A stretch of DNA of 32,770 bases from Dehalococcoidia bacterium. GTDB taxonomy: Bacteria; Chloroflexota; Dehalococcoidia; GIF9; UBA5629. The notes under the pieces are model-generated. The model ran no database searches. It was given only the letters and a program-made list of their open reading frames with translations, and was not told where the DNA came from. The stretch covers positions 1 through 32,770 of the forward strand of contig DUEX01000042.1 in the NCBI GenBank assembly GCA_011170325.1. Reading direction: 5' to 3'. This document shows, in pieces, positions 28,803-32,770 of this stretch. Every line of letters begins with the position of its first letter. Position 1 is the stretch's first letter. Position numbers and translations under genes: made by a program.

Positions 28803-30255
28803 GTCTGAGGCAATGGTACGGGTTCGCTTTGCCCCCAGCCCAACCGGTTATCCCCATTTGGGTAATATCAGGACTGCCCTGTTTAACTGGCTGTTTGCCC
28901 GGCATAATGGTGGCAGTTTTATTTTGCGTATTGAGGATACTGATGTTGCCCGCCAGGTGGAAGGAGCAATAGATACGATTCTAGATAGTTTACGCTGGCT
29001 GGGGCTTGATTGGGACGAGGGGCCTTATTTCCAGTCACAACGGTCGGAGATTTACCGTGAAGTCGCTGACCAATTAGTCAAGGAAGGACTAGCCTATCTT
29101 TGCTATTGTTCTCCTCAGCGACTGGAGTCGATGCGTCGGGAGCAGATAGAGCGGAAGCAACCACCGGGCTATGACCGCCACTGCCGCTATCTGGCACGAG
29201 AAAAGAGGACTGAATTGGAAGCGAGTGGTATTACTCCGGTGGTTCGTTTTAAGTCACCACTTGAAGGGCAGACCTCTTTTTACGATTTACTCCGTGGTGA
29301 CATAGTCTTTGAAAACAGCACCCTAGACGATTTCGTTCTCCTTAAGTCTGATGGTTATCCTACTTATCATTTAGCTAATATAGTTGACGACCATCTGATG
29401 GTGATTTCTCATGTCCTTAGAGCTGATGAATGGCTGTCGAGCACTCCACGGCATATTTTGCTCTACCAAGCGCTCGGTTGGCAGCCGCCACAGTTTGCCC
29501 ATCTGCCCATGATTTTAGGATCTGACCGGGCTAAGCTGAGCAAGCGGCACGGAGCTACAGCTATCAACGAATATCGAAACCAGGGTTATTTGCCTGAGGC
29601 GATGGTTAATTTCTTAGCCTTGCTTGGCTGGTCACTGGATGATGTGACGGAGCTTTTGAGTCGGCAAGAGATAATAAAGCATTTCTCCTTAGAGAGGATA
29701 AGCAAAACAGCGGCTGTGTTCAATAGAGACAAGCTTGAGTGGATGAACGGGGTTTACCTCCGCTGCTTGAGCTTGGAAGAATTTACCAGACAAGCTATCC
29801 CTTTTTTGGAAAGAGGTTTGCCTTTGGAAATCGAGCGCCCTCTGGAGACTCACTATACTCGCCAGATTATGCCTCTTATCCAAGAAAGAGCTAAGACTCT
29901 AGCTGAAGTGCCACAGCTCAGCGAGTTTTTCTTTGTTGACGAGCTGGAATATGATGTCAGTTTGCTTTTGGGTAAAATTGAAGATACTCAAGCAGTTAAA
30001 GCTCTCCAGGCTTCTATAGCTAAACTAGAGGCATTGGAAAATTGGGATATGGCTTCTTTGGAGGCTGTTCTTCGGCCAATGGCTGATGAGCTCAATCTCA
30101 AGACCGGCGTGTTTTTTGGCCTGTTACGTGTGGCGATTACAGGAAGGACAGCATCCCCGCCTCTATTTCAGACTATGGAGGTGTTGGGTGGGGAGCGGTG
30201 TCTTAAGCGTTTGAGAGTAGCTTTGAATAAGCTTTCGGTTTCAGAATTTGGCTGA
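28780..30255 (+). CDS. gltX: Glutamate--tRNA ligase
   Basis: VRVRFAPSPTGYPHLGNIRTALFNW, RIEDTD, LSKRHGATAINEYRNQGYLPEAMVNFLALLGWS. ATG 28813 is an alternative start. Confidence 0.96.
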   Translation: MPEAELAKSEAMVRVRFAPSPTGYPHLGNIRTALFNWLFARHNGGSFILRIEDTDVARQVEGAIDTILDSLRWLGLDWDEGPYFQSQRSEIYREVADQLVKEGLAYLCYCSPQRLESMRREQIERKQPPGYDRHCRYLAREKRTELEASGITPVVRFKSPLEGQTSFYDLLRGDIVFENSTLDDFVLLKSDGYPTYHLANIVDDHLMVISHVLRADEWLSSTPRHILLYQALGWQPPQFAHLPMILGSDRAKLSKRHGATAINEYRNQGYLPEAMVNFLALLGWSLDDVTELLSRQEIIKHFSLERISKTAAVFNRDKLEWMNGVYLRCLSLEEFTRQAIPFLERGLPLEIERPLETHYTRQIMPLIQERAKTLAEVPQLSEFFFVDELEYDVSLLLGKIEDTQAVKALQASIAKLEALENWDMASLEAVLRPMADELNLKTGVFFGLLRVAITGRTASPPLFQTMEVLGGERCLKRLRVALNKLSVSEFG

Positions 30256-30290
30256 ATGAGACCTTGTCCATTTCTCCTATCATAATATTT

Positions 30291-31100
30291 CTAGACCCTT
30301 TGGCAATTGGGGCAGAAGTAACTGCCACGGTTTCTGATGGCAAGACGCTGGATGGAGGTGCCACAGATAGGGCAAGGCCTGCCACCACGGTGAGCAACAC
30401 GGAAGTTGAAGTGGGCAGTGCCTAACTGGCCATTGGGGCGTTTATATGTGTCAACGCTGGCACCTTTGTTGCTGATAGCTGTCCGTAGGACATGGCGAAT
30501 AGACTTATAAAGATTCTTGATTTCTTGGGCTGAGAGGCTATTTGCTTTTCGCAGCGGGTGGATTTTGGCAGTGAATAGGGCTTCATCGGCATACATATTG
30601 CCGATGCCGGCGATGAAACCCTGGTCAAGTAGCACAGCTTTTATCGGTGCTTGGCGTTTCTGCAATCGCTTGGCTAAAGTCTCAGCGGTGGATTCGGTGG
30701 CTAGTGGTTCAGGACCAAGCTTGCCGATAATAACCTGTTCATTCTTAACTAGCCAAAGGGCTCCTAGCCGTCTGCGGTCGCTGAAGACAAGCTGGCTACC
30801 GTTGTCAAGTTGAAAAATGGCTCTGGTATGGCAGTCTGGTTGCTTGGGATTTAGCAGTAAAGCTCCAGCCATCTTTAGATGGATAATTAGCGTTTCACTG
30901 CTAGATAAATGGAACATGAGGTATTTGCCGCGGCGTTCAAGGCTGTTTACCCTCTGCCTCACTAGTTTTTGGCAAAATTTTCCGGAAGAAGGCTGGCGGA
31001 CTAGCTTAATATCGTAAATGGCAATTTGAGTGAATTGCCTTCCGATTACATGGGGCGAAAGTTCATTCTTTATGGTTTCTACTTCGGGGAGTTCAGGCAA
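30291..31100 (-). CDS. mutM: Formamidopyrimidine-DNA glycosylase
   Basis: N-terminal MPELPEVET, LLDQGFIAGIGNMYADEALF, C-terminal zinc finger CPICGTSIQRLAIRNRGSYFCPNCQ. Confidence 0.97.
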   Translation of the reverse strand: MPELPEVETIKNELSPHVIGRQFTQIAIYDIKLVRQPSSGKFCQKLVRQRVNSLERRGKYLMFHLSSSETLIIHLKMAGALLLNPKQPDCHTRAIFQLDNGSQLVFSDRRRLGALWLVKNEQVIIGKLGPEPLATESTAETLAKRLQKRQAPIKAVLLDQGFIAGIGNMYADEALFTAKIHPLRKANSLSAQEIKNLYKSIRHVLRTAISNKGASVDTYKRPNGQLGTAHFNFRVAHRGGRPCPICGTSIQRLAIRNRGSYFCPNCQRV

Positions 31101-31148
31101 TTCTTGGCTGGCCTCCTTTACTTAGCTCACTAAGGTTGCTTACTTGAT

Positions 31149-31225
31149 GTCCTGAGTGATAGCGAAGGGTGTCTAGACGCTGTTCCAATTAGTGCGAAGG
31201 ATTCCTGGCTCCGCTCAGAATGACA
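31149..31225. repeat. Degenerate imperfect inverted repeat of the TCATTCTGAGCG type
   Basis: TGTCCTGAGTGATAGCGAAGG ... GCGAAGGATTCCTGGCTCCGCTCAGAATGACA. Confidence 0.4.
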
Positions 31226-31387
31226 AGGAAGGAGGTTGCTAAACGACTTCCTCACTATCAATTGACCGTTGGTAGTCATACACTTGTATTGTAGCTTAAA
31301 CTACTTGGCTGTTAAATGGTTGCTGACTATGGTAGTATTGGCAAAGGAATCTACTTTAGAAGGACCCATTTTAGATAGGAGGCGGCG

Positions 31388-32536
31388 ATGAAACGTAGGG
31401 GAAGGTCTATGCTAGCCATTTGTGTCGCTCTTACTGTCATGCTAGCGACTATGGGCTGTGCCAACCCTGGGCAACCTTATCTGGTTGAAGGCGACAATTA
31501 CTTTGAGCAAGGGCAATGGGATGAAGCCATCGCAGAGTATACTGAGGCAATCAAAGCAGACCCTAACTTGGCGCTGGCTTATACCAATCGTGGAGCTGCC
31601 TACAACAAGAAAAATGATTTTGATAAAGCCATAGCTGATTGTGATAAGGCGATTGAGTTCGCCCCGGGGCTTGCTGAGGCTTATAGCAATCGTGGGGCTG
31701 CCTACAATGGGAAAGGTGATTTTGACAAAGCTATGGCTGATTGTGATAAGGCAATTGAGCTTGACCTGGGGCTTGCTGAGGCATTTAACAATCGAGGGCT
31801 TGCCTACGCTGGGAAGGGTGACTTTGACAGAGCCATAGCTGATTATGATGAGGCGATTGAGCTTGACCCGGGGCTTGCCGAAGCTTACAACAGTCGGGGG
31901 CTCGTCTACTACTGGGGAGGTGACTTTGACAGAGCCATAGCTGATTATGATAAGGCGATTGAGCTCGACCCAGAGCTTGCCGAAGCTTATGATAATCGGG
32001 GGGTTATCTACTATGGGAAAGGTGAATTTGACAAAGCCATAGCCGATTATAATAAGGCGATTGAGCTCACCCCAGAGCCTGCTGAGGTTTATAGTAATCG
32101 GGGGCTTGCCTATTTTGGGAAGCAGGACTTTGACAAAGCCATAGCTGATTATAGTAAGGCGATTGAGCTAGCCCCGGGGCTTGCTCAGGCCTTTAACAAT
32201 CGAGGTCTTGCCTACACTTGGAAAGATGATTTTGACAAAGCCATAGCTGATTACGATAAGGCGATTGAGCTAGCTCCGGGGCTTGCCCCGGCTTATTACA
32301 ATCGAGGGAATGCTTACTACTTGAAAGGTGATTTTGACAGAGCCATAGCCGATTGTAGCAAGGCAATTGAGCTAGCCCCGGGGCTTGCCGAGGCTTACCT
32401 GATCCGTGGGTTTGCCTACAGCAGGAAAGGTGAAACGGCCAAGGCAGAAAGTGACTTTCAGCAGTGCATTGAGGTATCAGGTGACCCTCGACTGGTGGAC
32501 ACAGCACAGCAAGCACTGAGAGAATTCGGAAAGTAA
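31388..32536 (+). CDS. TPR-repeat lipoprotein
   Basis: Lipobox-like LATMGC; about 10 tandem 34-aa TPR units (AEAYxNRGxAYxxKGDFDKAIADYDKAIELxPGL). Confidence 0.93.
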   Translation: MKRRGRSMLAICVALTVMLATMGCANPGQPYLVEGDNYFEQGQWDEAIAEYTEAIKADPNLALAYTNRGAAYNKKNDFDKAIADCDKAIEFAPGLAEAYSNRGAAYNGKGDFDKAMADCDKAIELDLGLAEAFNNRGLAYAGKGDFDRAIADYDEAIELDPGLAEAYNSRGLVYYWGGDFDRAIADYDKAIELDPELAEAYDNRGVIYYGKGEFDKAIADYNKAIELTPEPAEVYSNRGLAYFGKQDFDKAIADYSKAIELAPGLAQAFNNRGLAYTWKDDFDKAIADYDKAIELAPGLAPAYYNRGNAYYLKGDFDRAIADCSKAIELAPGLAEAYLIRGFAYSRKGETAKAESDFQQCIEVSGDPRLVDTAQQALREFGK

Positions 32537-32568
32537 CCTTTTTGCTCCCTATGGCAAGAGTTGTTGGC

Positions 32569-32770
32569 TTATCCCATCTCGCCCCAGTTTTTGCCTAACT
32601 TGATATCTATCTTAAGTGGCACGCTGAGCTTTAGGGCTTGGAGCATTACTTCAGAGACCAGTTCCTTCATCGGGTCTATCTCCTCAGGCGGCACTTCAAA
32701 GACAAGCTCATCGTGAATCTGGAGAATCATTTTGCTTCTTAAGTCTCTTTTTCCCATCTCGTGGTGAAGG
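32569..32770 (-). CDS. polA: DNA polymerase I, C-terminal end (truncated by window edge)
   Basis: LHHEMGKRDLRSKMILQIHDELVFEVPPEEID...KIDIKLGKNWGEMG*: family A motif C (QIHDE). Confidence 0.93.
   Translation of the reverse strand, partial: LHHEMGKRDLRSKMILQIHDELVFEVPPEEIDPMKELVSEVMLQALKLSVPLKIDIKLGKNWGEMG

Noticed and set aside
31480-32430. Regular tandem repeats that might suggest a CRISPR or minisatellite
   Set aside because: The period is 102 bp and in frame, encoding 34-aa TPR units; no constant-repeat/variable-spacer structure.

Overview
The window is a 32.8 kb stretch of a bacterial chromosome. Gene content and lineage style suggest Chloroflexota, possibly Dehalococcoidia, but that is inference only. 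Most of it is housekeeping: valS, polX, secA, prs, an nth-like gene, plsY, glyA, hrcA-grpE-dnaK, a dksA/traR-like gene, lspA, rluD-like, gltX, mutM/fpg and the 3' end of polA. Accessory content includes a HicBA toxin-antitoxin pair at the left edge. A ~3 kb accessory islet lies between polX and secA: a putative type II restriction endonuclease plus amino-methyltransferase, a small CxxC protein, a decayed RelE-like toxin, an orphan SEC-C tail resembling the end of secA, and a lipoprotein-anchored DJ-1/PfpI protein. Further accessory items are tandem PKD-like lipoproteins, tandem ~50-aa membrane proteins missed by the ORF track, and a 10-unit TPR lipoprotein. The clearest non-coding signals are a perfect 54-bp palindrome directly upstream of hrcA, a near-perfect CIRCE operator with a good promoter, a MITE-like nested inverted repeat after dnaK, and a palindrome cluster upstream of polX. 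I found no CRISPR array, rRNA or tRNA. I see no unambiguous new multi-gene system; the islet at about 5490-8650 is the best place to look.
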